Under the pieces are notes generated by a model. It saw only the letters and a list, made by a program, of their open reading frames with translations, did not search any database and was not told where the DNA came from. The translations under genes and the position numbers were made by a program. Positions 30,991-39,477 of a stretch of 64,000 nucleotides of DNA are shown piece by piece. The DNA comes from Candidatus Dormiibacterota bacterium. Its GTDB lineage: Bacteria > Chloroflexota > Dormibacteria > Dormibacterales > Dormibacteraceae. The stretch lies in the NCBI GenBank assembly GCA_024280995.1, contig JAMXLM010000015.1, positions 124,001 to 188,000 of the forward strand, read 5' to 3'. Positions within the stretch are counted from its first letter, which is position 1, and each line of letters begins with the position of its first letter.

Positions 30991-31856
30991 CCGGGGCACT
31001 CCACGACGCAGAGGTCGTGACTGCCGTCGGCGCGAGGTCGCTCGAAGTATGCGAGATGGCCCCCGGTGGGAACCGGCACCATGTCGAGGTAGCGCACGTT
31101 CGCGACCGGCCCATCCCCGGTCGCCTGCAAGCTTGCGCCGGCACTCTGTGGCAGCGCCAACCCGGTTCGCTCGGAGAAGTTCTCTTCCCTGTTCGCTCTC
31201 CCGTCGTAGCTGGCTCGTCCATCGGGCAGAACGGACGTCACGCGAGCGCCTCGGGCATCCCAGTATCCGGGGCGTCCGGACAAAACATCGCCGAGCCACC
31301 GCCATTCGAGCCCGTCGTCGCTGATCGCATACGAAGTGCTCATTCGGTCCTCTTCGCCGGGTTGATCGAGCGGGTGACAGCACAACCAGGCCTGCCACCG
31401 GTCACCTTGGCGGCGCACCACGGGATCTTTGACCCCAACCAGATCGCTGCCGGCAAAGGCGCCTCTCGGCGTGCTGTTGTGAAATTCCTCGGGTCGCGCC
31501 GCGTCGATCGCGTCGACCCGCCAGTGCTTGCTGCCGGGCGTTGCGCAAGACATGTACAGCCGCCAGCCTCGATCCAGCCGCACGAGCGCGGGTCGCTCGA
31601 GAGACTCGGCGCTGAAACTCTCCTTTTCGATGACGTCGACGGTCTCGAGGTGCCGGCCGTCCTCTGAGATGGCCACGACGATGCTGCTGCCCCGCCGATC
31701 GGGAGTACGCAGCCGGTAGGCGATCGCGATCAGACCCTTTGGCCCGAAGGCGGCGCTCGACGCACCGGCCCAGAATCCCGGTCCCGAACCCGGCGCCGGC
31801 ACAGCCACCGTCGCCTGGGCCGTCGCGGAGGCGAGAAACGCGTACGGGTCCTGCAC
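30987..31856 (-). CDS. Glycosidase-like five-bladed beta-propeller protein
   Basis: About 289 residues without a signal peptide. Repeated blades such as GFWAGASSAAFGPKGLIAIAYRL, ERPALVRLDRGWRLYMSC and GVKDPVVRRQGDRWQAWLC (the DPxV/ExPxL elements of GH43/GH32-like propellers) are visible in successive segments. The first is quoted as two overlapping parts of one blade. Catalytic residues cannot be assigned. GTG 31856 is used, but an in-frame CTG at 31868 overlaps the acyl-CoA dehydrogenase stop as CTGA. It may be the last gene of the leftward arm of the catabolic locus. Confidence 0.6.
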   Translation of the reverse strand: MQDPYAFLASATAQATVAVPAPGSGPGFWAGASSAAFGPKGLIAIAYRLRTPDRRGSSIVVAISEDGRHLETVDVIEKESFSAESLERPALVRLDRGWRLYMSCATPGSKHWRVDAIDAARPEEFHNSTPRGAFAGSDLVGVKDPVVRRQGDRWQAWLCCHPLDQPGEEDRMSTSYAISDDGLEWRWLGDVLSGRPGYWDARGARVTSVLPDGRASYDGRANREENFSERTGLALPQSAGASLQATGDGPVANVRYLDMVPVPTGGHLAYFERPRADGSHDLCVVECPG

Positions 31857-31864
31857 CGGCTGGG

Positions 31865-33013
31865 TCAGGTTGCCAGCAGCAGCTTTGCGATCACCGTCTG
31901 CAGGATCTCGTTGGTTCCCTCGCCGATGGCCATGAGCGGCGCGTCCCGATATAGCCGCTCCACCTCGAGCTCGGCGGAATACCCGTAGCCGCCGTGAATT
32001 CGCATCGACTCGAGCGTCGCCCGCAGCGCCACCTCGGATGCGAAGAACTTGGCCATGCCCGTCTCCAGGTCTGCGCGTTGCCCGCTGTCCAGCTTCGCCG
32101 CCGCCCACCGCGTAAGCAGCCGCGCGGCCTGGACCTCGGTCGCCACCGCGGCCAGCTTCAGCTGGATGGCCTGGAAGTCGGCGATCGGATGACCGAACGC
32201 GCGCCGTTCCCTGGCGTAGCTCAGGGCCAGGTCGAGCGCAGCTTGCGCGACGCCGACCGCGCGGCCGGCGATGTTGCACCTCCCAAACTCGAGCGCCCCG
32301 AGAGCCTGCTGCAACCCCTGGCCTTCGCTTGCGCCGATGAGGTTGTCGACCGCCACCTTGCAGTCGACAAAGAAGATCTCGGATGACTCGGGGCCACGGT
32401 AGCCGAGCTTCGGGATGTCGTTTCCCACCGAGAATCCTGGCGTTCCGCTCTCGATCAGCAGCAGCGACATCCCTCGATGCCGCGGCTGCGCGGACTCGTC
32501 TGTCTTGACGAGCACTGGAAGGACCCGTGCACGCCGGGCATTCGTGATCCAGGTCTTCGCGCCGTTGACCACGTAGTGGTCGCCGTCTCGCCTGGCCGTC
32601 GTCGTGATGCTTTGCAGGTCAGAGCCGGCGCTCGGCTCGGTCAACGCGAGCCCGCTGCGCACGGCGCCGGAGGCCATCTCCGGGAGCCATCGACGCTTTT
32701 GTTCCTCGGTGCCGTTGATCGCGACGATTCGGCACGCCATGGAGTGAGTGCCCAGAACGCCGGCTATCCCCATCCACGCCTTGGACAGCTCCTCGAAGAC
32801 GAGCGAGTACGAGACGGCGTCGAGGCCGATTCCGCCGTAGGCCTCGGGCACCAGCATTCCGAACAGGCCCATCGCCTTCATCTCGTCGACGATCTCGTCC
32901 GGGTATCGACCGGACTGCTCGAGCTCGCGGGCCACCGGTGCGATCGAGCGGCGCGCGAAGTCACGAATGAGGTCCTGAAGCGCCTGCTGTTCGGGGGTCA
33001 GCTCAAAGTCCAT
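31865..33013 (-). CDS. Acyl-CoA dehydrogenase
   Basis: 382 residues, normal length. FAD-dependent alpha,beta-dehydrogenation of an acyl-CoA. Signatures are GLALTEPSAGSDLQSITTTA (FAD/substrate loop), WITNARRA and the C-terminal RIHGGYGYSAELEVERLYRD. The catalytic base cannot be placed with certainty. It lies 36 bp downstream of the M24 gene on the same strand, so it belongs to the divergent catabolic locus and may oxidise a CoA-activated intermediate. Confidence 0.9.
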   Translation of the reverse strand: MDFELTPEQQALQDLIRDFARRSIAPVARELEQSGRYPDEIVDEMKAMGLFGMLVPEAYGGIGLDAVSYSLVFEELSKAWMGIAGVLGTHSMACRIVAINGTEEQKRRWLPEMASGAVRSGLALTEPSAGSDLQSITTTARRDGDHYVVNGAKTWITNARRARVLPVLVKTDESAQPRHRGMSLLLIESGTPGFSVGNDIPKLGYRGPESSEIFFVDCKVAVDNLIGASEGQGLQQALGALEFGRCNIAGRAVGVAQAALDLALSYARERRAFGHPIADFQAIQLKLAAVATEVQAARLLTRWAAAKLDSGQRADLETGMAKFFASEVALRATLESMRIHGGYGYSAELEVERLYRDAPLMAIGEGTNEILQTVIAKLLLAT

Positions 33014-33049
33014 AGCCCGTCGATCGTATGTCGATCGTGTCGCCGGCTT

Positions 33050-34237
33050 CTAGTGCACGACGTGCAGCTCGCGCGGGTGATATGTCAGCACCTCGCACCC
33101 GGAATCGGTGACGACCACCGTCTCACTGGCGCCGACGCACAACCGCTGGAAGGCGCGCAGCGCCGGTGGCATGTGGAACACCATTCCAGGTTCGAGCAGA
33201 CGGGGGTCGTCGCGGCGAAGGCTCACGATGTGCCCCTCGCCCCAGTCGGGCGCGAATGCTACGCCTACCGAGTAGCCCGTTCGCTTCCTGAACATCTCCT
33301 CGAAACCCGCTTCCTCGATGACCTCCCTGCATGCCTGGTCGACGGAGCCCGCCGTCACCCCCGGCTTGATCGCCGCGATCGCGGCGTTGAGCGAGTGCAG
33401 GACGACGTCGTTCATCTTCAGCACCTCGGCCGTCGGCTCGCCGAGGAACGCCGTGCGCATCAGCGCGCCCCCATACCGGTTGACCGTGGCGCCAAGCTCG
33501 ATCAGCACTGTGTCTCCGTTCTTCAAGGCGCGGTGGTGAAAGGACGTGTGCGCGACCCCAGATCGCGGTCCCGAGGTCACGATGGGATTCGAGACGAGCG
33601 GATCGGATCCGCCGCCCACCATCGACGTATATGCGGCCACCGCGACGTCGTTCTCAGTCGCACCGGCGTGAACTGCGCCAAGCGCGGCGTCCATGCCTGC
33701 GCCCACCAGCGCGCACGCGCGCCGGATCTTCTCCAGCTCGCGGGCCGACTTGATCGCGCGAACCGGCTCGACGATCTCCGAACCGTCGGACACGCGGTCA
33801 GCGCCCAGCGCCGACTTGAGGCGAAGCCATGTGCGCGGTGTCATGAAGGGCGCCGTGGCCTCCATCGCGATCCGCCGCGCGGCCAGGCCGCGCTGAGACA
33901 GGGCATCCACGGTGCGCTCGATCGGGTCGTCGGTGTCGCCTGTGGTCGCGAAATCGTCGAGCCAGGTGGTCGAGGAAGCGACCCCGCGCTCCATATCGCG
34001 GATGATCATCACCGGGTCGCGGTCGACCGGCAGGGCGAGGCACAGGAACGACGAGTAACCGATCGTGTCGTAGCCGGTGAGGTAGTTGACGTTCTCGGGC
34101 GTGAAGATGAGGAGCACCTCGATCGAACGCTCGGCCATCGTGCGCCGGACCTCCTGCACGCGCCCCTCGTACTCATCGCGCGGAAACGCCAGGTCCTTCC
34201 AGGTCTCGGCCGCGATCCCCGTCGTCTGCTCGCTCAC
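33050..34237 (-). CDS. M24-family hydrolase of the ectoine hydrolase/creatinase type
   Basis: 395 residues from GTG 34237 with GGGGAGG upstream. The N-terminal creatinase domain (EVLLIFTPENVNYLTGYD) and C-terminal pita-bread domain are complete. Where aminopeptidases have the two metal-binding Asp (D-x-G ... D-x-T-R), this protein has LIELGATVNRYGGALMRT. GYSVGVAFAPDWGEGH and LEPGMVFHMPPAL resemble DoeA ectoine hydrolase and creatinase, which do not use a dinuclear metal. It likely hydrolyses a C-N bond in a small cyclic or guanidino compound. It is divergent from the gntR gene. Confidence 0.8.
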   Translation of the reverse strand: MSEQTTGIAAETWKDLAFPRDEYEGRVQEVRRTMAERSIEVLLIFTPENVNYLTGYDTIGYSSFLCLALPVDRDPVMIIRDMERGVASSTTWLDDFATTGDTDDPIERTVDALSQRGLAARRIAMEATAPFMTPRTWLRLKSALGADRVSDGSEIVEPVRAIKSARELEKIRRACALVGAGMDAALGAVHAGATENDVAVAAYTSMVGGGSDPLVSNPIVTSGPRSGVAHTSFHHRALKNGDTVLIELGATVNRYGGALMRTAFLGEPTAEVLKMNDVVLHSLNAAIAAIKPGVTAGSVDQACREVIEEAGFEEMFRKRTGYSVGVAFAPDWGEGHIVSLRRDDPRLLEPGMVFHMPPALRAFQRLCVGASETVVVTDSGCEVLTYHPRELHVVH

Positions 34238-34258
34238 ACCGCCTCCCCAGGTACAGGC

Positions 34259-34303
34259 TTGACTGCGAGAAAGGCAGGATACTAAATTTTGGATCCAAGA
34301 TTT
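34259..34303 (+). promoter_or_regulatory. GntR promoter with overlapping palindromic operator
   Basis: TTGACT at 34259-34264, an 18-bp spacer and TAAATT at 34283-34288 form a good sigma70-type promoter. Overlapping the -10 and start site is a 20-bp near-perfect palindrome (34284-34303), AAAT-TTTGGATCCAAG-ATTT, with the core TTGGATCCAA perfectly symmetric. Placement predicts autorepression of the GntR regulator and, given the 65-bp divergent gap, control of the M24 gene as well. Confidence 0.7.
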
Positions 34304-34997
34304 GAAAGCCCCTACCGACCAGTCGCGGGTGTCCGAAACAATCCCCGGCCTCGACTACCGGACAAAGGTCGACGCCGCCTACGAGCAGCTGCGGCGCTGG
34401 ATCCTGACCGGCCGGCTCAAGCCCGGGGAGAAGCTCGACCAGGCCTGGTTGGCCGGTCACATGCGCGTGAGCCGGACTCCGCTGCGGCAGGCGCTGCTTC
34501 GCCTGGCGTCGGAGCGGCTGATCGCCGCCGAGCCGCATCGCAGCGCCGTGGTGGCCCCGCTGTCGCTCGTCGAGGTGGAGGACCTCTACCAGTCGCGCCG
34601 CGCGCTCGAATCGATGCTCGCCGAGGCCGGAGCGACAAAGCTGACCGAATCGACGCTCAAGCAGATGGGCGACCTGCTCGCGCAGCAGGAGCGCTCTGTC
34701 CAGGCCGGCGACCCCGACCGTTTCACGGAGCTCGACCGCGAGTTCCACTTCGCCCTTTACCGAGCGGCCGGCTATGCCCGCGCCTACGACATCATCCAGG
34801 AGCTCCGTGACTCGAGCGAGCGCTACGTCAGGTTCTACGCGCTCTACCAGAACGGAGCCGCCGAGTCGCTCGTGGAGCACCGTCGCATCCTCCAGCTCTG
34901 CGTGGACCGCGACGTCGAAGGCGTTCGTCACGAAGTCGATCACCACGTGATCCGCGGTCTCGAAACGCTTCGGACGATCGCAGGAGAGCTGACATGA
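34302..34997 (+). CDS. GntR-family transcriptional regulator (FCD type)
   Basis: 231 residues. The winged helix (about 22-90) contains LRRWILTGRLKPGEKLDQ and VSRTPLRQALLRLASERLI. The FCD ligand domain follows (LYQSRRALESMLAEAGA, FTELDREFHFALYRAAG, EHRRILQLC, VDHHVIRGLE), with metal-binding Asp/His residues in the usual places. TTG 34302 lies at the edge of the operator; GTG 34329 is an alternative start. The gene leads the rightward arm and overlaps the aminotransferase by ATGA. Such regulators sense pathway carboxylates. Confidence 0.88.
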   Translation: MKAPTDQSRVSETIPGLDYRTKVDAAYEQLRRWILTGRLKPGEKLDQAWLAGHMRVSRTPLRQALLRLASERLIAAEPHRSAVVAPLSLVEVEDLYQSRRALESMLAEAGATKLTESTLKQMGDLLAQQERSVQAGDPDRFTELDREFHFALYRAAGYARAYDIIQELRDSSERYVRFYALYQNGAAESLVEHRRILQLCVDRDVEGVRHEVDHHVIRGLETLRTIAGELT

Positions 34998-36190
34998 GCC
35001 GGCACGCGCCGGCCCGCATCCAGGAGCTTTCGCTGCCGGAGCGATCGGTCCGCACCATGGAGCGCGAGCTCGAGGACCTTCCATTCGATGGCCGCCTGAT
35101 GGACCTGACGTACGCCGACACGCATCGGTTTCCGCCACCCTCATGGGTCCTGCCTGACTTCACCGCGGCCGCCAGTGGCGGCGGCATGACCTACACGCCG
35201 TACCGCGGCGACCGCGGCGTACGTTCGGCAGTCGCCGAGTCGGTGTCGGGCTTTCTGGGCATCGAGGTCGACCCGGAAACCGAGCTGATCCTGACGCCAG
35301 GTTCGCAGGCCGCCTTGTTCCTCGCCCTGTCGGCGATCGTCGAGGACGGTGACACCGTCGCGCTCGCCGACCCGGATTACATCTCGGACGAGCGGATCAT
35401 CCGGTTCCTGGGCGGGCGGGTTGCCCGCGTGCCGCTCGACTGGGACGGCGCGGGACTCGAACCGCAGCTCGACCTCGATGCCCTCGAGGCGGCCTTTGCG
35501 GCCGGCGCAAGAACGCTCCTGTTCTCGAACCCAAACAACCCGACGGGCGCCGTCCTGGCCCCCGAGACCGTGCGCCGGCTCGGCAGGCTCCTCCTAGAGC
35601 ACGACGTGATGGTCATCGTCGACGAGCTGTACTCCCGCCTGGTCTACGACGGACAGCCCTTCGCGCACCTCATCGCGGAGCCCGGAATGCGCGACCGGTG
35701 CATCACGTTGCTCGGTCCCTCCAAGACGGAGTCGATGAGCGGTTACCGAGTCGGCGTCGCCGTCGCTCCTAGGGAGCTGATCGATCGTATGGAAGATCTG
35801 CAGGGCGTTTCGGTGCTGCGCGCGCCGGCATACGCGCAGCACGTCCTGACGCGCTGGCTCTCCGACGATCATGACTTCGTCGCGGCGCGCATCGCCGACT
35901 ATCAGAGGCTTCGCGACCTCACTGTCATGACGCTCAACAGCTCCGGGTTGCTCCATGTCAGGCCGGCCCAGGGCACCGCATACATGTTTCCGAACGCGAC
36001 CGCGGTTGGTGCGGACACCCAGGCGATCGCGCTCGCGCTCAAGTCCGAGGCCGGCCTGCTCGTCAACCCGGGTTATCAGTTCGGCCCGCGCGGTGATCGC
36101 CACTTTCGGATCTGCTTCGCGCAGGAGGAGACCGCGTGGGGCGTGGCGATGGAGCGCTTGCTCACGACACTCGAGGGGTTGCGACGGTGA
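34994..36190 (+). CDS. PLP-dependent class I aminotransferase
   Basis: 398 residues, fold type I. Motifs in order: TPGSQAALFLAL (phosphate-binding region), SNPNNPTGAVL (179-185 NPNNPTG), VDELYSRLVYDG (Asp210), the PLP lysine Lys244 in GPSKTESMSGYRVG, and the carboxylate-binding Arg in HFRICFAQ. It transfers an amino group between an amino acid and a keto acid. Overlap with gntR upstream (ATGA) and with the next gene (GTGA) shows operon membership; the substrate is probably a product of the M20 or M24 enzyme. Confidence 0.9.
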   Translation: MSRHAPARIQELSLPERSVRTMERELEDLPFDGRLMDLTYADTHRFPPPSWVLPDFTAAASGGGMTYTPYRGDRGVRSAVAESVSGFLGIEVDPETELILTPGSQAALFLALSAIVEDGDTVALADPDYISDERIIRFLGGRVARVPLDWDGAGLEPQLDLDALEAAFAAGARTLLFSNPNNPTGAVLAPETVRRLGRLLLEHDVMVIVDELYSRLVYDGQPFAHLIAEPGMRDRCITLLGPSKTESMSGYRVGVAVAPRELIDRMEDLQGVSVLRAPAYAQHVLTRWLSDDHDFVAARIADYQRLRDLTVMTLNSSGLLHVRPAQGTAYMFPNATAVGADTQAIALALKSEAGLLVNPGYQFGPRGDRHFRICFAQEETAWGVAMERLLTTLEGLRR

Positions 36191-37221
36191 GCGTCCGCAT
36201 CGGCGCGGGCTTCCTGGGCGCAATCTCGTCCATCAACGACGTCGAACACCTGCGCGAGGCCGCAAAAGTGTGTGAGGGCGGCGGCCTGGCCAGCTTCTGG
36301 GTCGCCGACCAGCGCTGGATGCGCGACGTGTACGTGAGCCTGACCGACCTCGCCGCGCGGACGAAGAGGGTTCTGCTCGGCACCCGAGTCACCGACCCGT
36401 TCATTCGCCACCCGGCGCTCACGGCTGTCGCCGTCGCGACGCTGGACGAAGCCTCCGACGGCCGCGCCGTTCTTGGCATCGGCGCCGGCGGCTCCGGCTT
36501 TCGGCAGCTGGGATTGAAGCGGCCCCGTCCGGCGCTCGCGGTGCGCGAGGCGATCCAGGTCATTCGCCGTCTGTGGAAGGGTGAGGAGTTCGAGTTCCAC
36601 GGCGAGATCGTCGAGTGGAATCCGGGCGCCCTCGAGTTCCGCTGCCGGCCCGACATCCCCATCGTGATCGCCGCTCGCGGCCCATATCTGCTCGAGCTTT
36701 CAGGCGAGCTGGCGGACGGCGCGATCGTCGCCTCGGGTGTCTCGGCGGGTGGCGTCGACTGGGCGCGCGAGCGGATCGCGAAAGGCGAACGCAAGGCGGG
36801 CCGCGCGCCCGGCTCGACCGAGCTGCTGCACATGACGTACATCTCGATCGACGACCGGCCGGAGCTCGCGCGACAGACTGTGAAGCGCGCGCTGGTCGGC
36901 ACCGTCGTCGGCAGCCATCCCACCTACGACTTTCTGAAGGCCAACGGGCTCGAGATCCCGGCCGACCTCTTCGCCTATCTCGACTCCGGACAGCAGGACC
37001 CGCCGCACGTCATCGAGCTCATCCCCGATGCCTTTGTCGACAAGCTCGCCATCGCGGGCACCGTCGGCGAGTGCGTCGAGCAGCTGCAATCGCTGCTGGA
37101 CGTCGGCATCCAGCACCCCCTGCTGGCGCCCATTCCTCGTGTGGAGGGTGGTGAGATCGAGCTGCTGCGAACCTGCGTCGATCGCATCATCCCTCGCCTG
37201 AAGGTCGCGTCGGCGCGATGA
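36187..37221 (+). CDS. LLM-class flavin/F420-dependent oxidoreductase
   Basis: 344 residues from GTG 36187. A TIM-barrel luciferase-like monooxygenase: ASFWVADQRW, LGTRVTDPFIRHPALTA, AVLGIGAGGSGFRQLGL, REAIQVIRRLWKGEEFEFHG. The Mer-like pattern (GAGGSG) fits F420-using members but FMN cannot be excluded. It may oxidise or open a ring, or act as a reductase, within the locus. It overlaps both neighbours by 4 bp. Confidence 0.85.
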   Translation: MSVRIGAGFLGAISSINDVEHLREAAKVCEGGGLASFWVADQRWMRDVYVSLTDLAARTKRVLLGTRVTDPFIRHPALTAVAVATLDEASDGRAVLGIGAGGSGFRQLGLKRPRPALAVREAIQVIRRLWKGEEFEFHGEIVEWNPGALEFRCRPDIPIVIAARGPYLLELSGELADGAIVASGVSAGGVDWARERIAKGERKAGRAPGSTELLHMTYISIDDRPELARQTVKRALVGTVVGSHPTYDFLKANGLEIPADLFAYLDSGQQDPPHVIELIPDAFVDKLAIAGTVGECVEQLQSLLDVGIQHPLLAPIPRVEGGEIELLRTCVDRIIPRLKVASAR

Positions 37222-38867
37222 AAGAGATCACCACGGACGTGCTCGTGATCGGCGGCGGCCTGGCCTCGCTGCGATCGGCGTATGACGCGCTCAAGGCGGG
37301 TGCCGGCGTGACCATCGCGGTCAAGGGCAAGGCGGGGAGGAGCGGCTCCTCGGCGATGACCTCGGCCGGCTATTCGACCCCTCAGTCGGAGGCGGACTCC
37401 GGCGACGCGTACTTCGAGGACACGATGCGCGGGGGGCGCTACATCAACGACCCGAAGCTCGTGCGCATCCTGGCCGACGAGGGTCCGCGGCGACTGTCGG
37501 AGCTGGTCGGGTTCGGCGCGCCGCTCGGCATCGATGAGAACGGAGCGTGGCGTGTGTTTCCGAGCGGTGACCACAGCGTCGCGCGAACCGTCTCCGCCGC
37601 CAACCACACCGGCCTCGATTTCACGCAGCCACTCACCGAAGCCGTCGTCAGGCTCGGCGCGCAGGTGCTGGAAATGACCTCTGCTCTAGAGGTGGTGGTC
37701 GCGAGCCGGCGGACGGCCGGAGCCATCCTGCTCGACTACGACCGTGGCGAGCTGATCCAGGTCGCCGCCCCAGCCGTCGTCCTGGGCACCGGCGGAGCGG
37801 GCCGGATATTCGCGGTGACTTCGAATCCCAACGACGCGACCGGCGACGGGTACGCGCTGGCGCTCCGGGCGGGCGCTGCCCTCCGCGACATGGAGTTCAT
37901 CCAGTTCTACCCGTGGCGCTGCATCGTCCCCTTCGAGCACAACCGCATGCCGATCCAGCCGTCGACGTTCGTCTTCGGCGGCAAGCTCTACAACTCGGAC
38001 GGAGAGCGCTTCATGCTCGGCTACGACGCCGAGCGAGCCGAAGCGACCACGCGCGACGTCGCAGCGCGCGGGATCTACGACCAGATCAACGGCGGCAAGG
38101 GCATCAAGGGCGGCGTGCGTCTCGACGTCTCGGCGCTGACGCTCGAGCAGTGGACGACCACCAACCCCAAGCCCGCCCGCTACTTCTCCGAGCGCGGGCT
38201 CGAATTCCACGAGCAGGAGATGATCCTTTCGCCGGAGGCGCACTTCTTCATGGGTGGCGTCGTCATCGACGAGTGGTCCGAGTCCGGCGTGCCGGGTCTC
38301 TACGCGGTGGGCGAGGTCGCGGGTGGGGTGCACGGTGCCAATCGCCTGGATTCGAACGCTATCCCGGAGACGCAAGTCTTCGGCGCTCGGGCCGGCAAGT
38401 CGGCGGCGCGAGTACGAACGCTCGGAGGGGCTGCTTTCCCGAAAGCCGCCGCGGCTGCGTGGGAAGAGCGGCTGCGAGCCGCCGTTGGGACGCCGGACGG
38501 CGTAGGCGCCGACTACACCGCTATGCGCAAGGACCTGCAGTCGGCGATGTGGCAGACGCTCGGCATCGTGCGCACCCGGGAAGGCATGGAGCGGGGTCTG
38601 ACCGCGATCGCGGGCCTCGAGTCGCGGTTGGACGATGCGCGACCCGCCGGCGCCCGCTCGCTGATGCTTCACGAAACGATGGCGAGCTCGCTGCTCGTCG
38701 CGCGCGTTTGCCTTGGCGCCGCCATGGCCCGAGAGGAGTCGCGCGGCGCTCACTACCGGACGGACTTTCCCGCGCAGGACGACGCGCACTGGAAGGTGGC
38801 GCAGCGGGTCGAGTTCGTCAACGGCATGCTGCAGATAAGACGGGTGGACGTTGAAGCAGCCGCCTAG
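37218..38867 (+). CDS. FAD-binding fumarate reductase/succinate dehydrogenase-like flavoprotein
   Basis: 549 residues. The N-terminal dinucleotide site VLVIGGGLASLRSAYDA and SGSSAMTSAGYS, the central PAVVLGTGGAGRIFAVTSNP and the C-terminal GLYAVGEVAGGVHGANRLDSN are FrdA/SdhA/aspartate oxidase motifs, followed by the helical cap (MWQTLGIVRTREGMERGL). No iron-sulphur subunit is encoded nearby, so electrons must pass to another partner. It probably oxidises or reduces an acid or amino acid in this pathway. ATGA overlap with the LLM gene. Confidence 0.88.
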   Translation: MKEITTDVLVIGGGLASLRSAYDALKAGAGVTIAVKGKAGRSGSSAMTSAGYSTPQSEADSGDAYFEDTMRGGRYINDPKLVRILADEGPRRLSELVGFGAPLGIDENGAWRVFPSGDHSVARTVSAANHTGLDFTQPLTEAVVRLGAQVLEMTSALEVVVASRRTAGAILLDYDRGELIQVAAPAVVLGTGGAGRIFAVTSNPNDATGDGYALALRAGAALRDMEFIQFYPWRCIVPFEHNRMPIQPSTFVFGGKLYNSDGERFMLGYDAERAEATTRDVAARGIYDQINGGKGIKGGVRLDVSALTLEQWTTTNPKPARYFSERGLEFHEQEMILSPEAHFFMGGVVIDEWSESGVPGLYAVGEVAGGVHGANRLDSNAIPETQVFGARAGKSAARVRTLGGAAFPKAAAAAWEERLRAAVGTPDGVGADYTAMRKDLQSAMWQTLGIVRTREGMERGLTAIAGLESRLDDARPAGARSLMLHETMASSLLVARVCLGAAMAREESRGAHYRTDFPAQDDAHWKVAQRVEFVNGMLQIRRVDVEAAA

Positions 38868-39477
38868 ATTCAAACCGTCCGAGACCGCCGTTCTCGTGGT
38901 CGACGTGCAGAACGACTTCGTCGACGATAACGGCCGCGCCGGACGCGACGGCGCCGACATGCGGCCGCTGCAGGTCGCGGTCGGCGAGATCAACCGCCTT
39001 GTTGCCGGCGCTCGGGAAGCGGGCGCCCACGTGTTCTACATCACGGTCGAGCATGGACCACAGGTCGACAACGGTCCCTACCAGGCTCGGTACGAGCGCC
39101 GTGGGATGACGCCCGACGACACCATCTGCCAGGTCGGGACCTGGGGAGCGGAGCTTTATCCGACGCTCACGCCGCCGGCAGCAGACGAGCCGCGCCTCGT
39201 GAAGCACGGCTACGACGCGTTCGAGATCCCCGAGCTCGATCGAGAGCTCCGGAGTCGCGGCGTGCGTTCCGTCGTCGTCACCGGCGTCGTTACGGAGTTG
39301 TGCGTGCGCTCGACCGCGATGTCGGCCTTCGAGAAAGGTTTCTTTCCGATCGTTCCGCGCGAAACGACTGCGTCCGACGAGCCGGAGGTGGCGGAGGAGG
39401 CCCTCGTGAGCCTCGACCGCTGGTACGCCGAGATCACTTCCATCGACGACGTGCTGCAGCGTTGGTGCCGGCAATGA
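38851..39477 (+). CDS. Isochorismatase-fold cysteine amidohydrolase
   Basis: 208 residues from TTG 38851, overlapping the flavoprotein gene by 17 bp. The catalytic triad is visible: Asp18 (VLVVDVQNDF), Lys118 (RLVKHGYDAF) and Cys151 (VVTELCVRST). Family members include N-carbamoylsarcosine amidase, ureidoacrylate hydrolase (RutB) and nicotinamidase. With an LLM oxidoreductase two genes upstream the arrangement recalls RutA/RutB, though the other rut genes are missing. It likely splits an amide or carbamoyl group. Confidence 0.85.
   Translation: MKQPPRFKPSETAVLVVDVQNDFVDDNGRAGRDGADMRPLQVAVGEINRLVAGAREAGAHVFYITVEHGPQVDNGPYQARYERRGMTPDDTICQVGTWGAELYPTLTPPAADEPRLVKHGYDAFEIPELDRELRSRGVRSVVVTGVVTELCVRSTAMSAFEKGFFPIVPRETTASDEPEVAEEALVSLDRWYAEITSIDDVLQRWCRQ

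Noticed and set aside
32477-34285. Open plus-strand frame of 602 codons
   Set aside because: Antisense to the M24 and acyl-CoA dehydrogenase genes, with shadow composition (Arg, His, Asp, Gly-rich) and no motif.
36187-39477. Rut pyrimidine pathway
   Set aside because: LLM plus isochorismatase-fold genes recall RutA/RutB, but RutC-G are absent and an FrdA-like gene separates the two.
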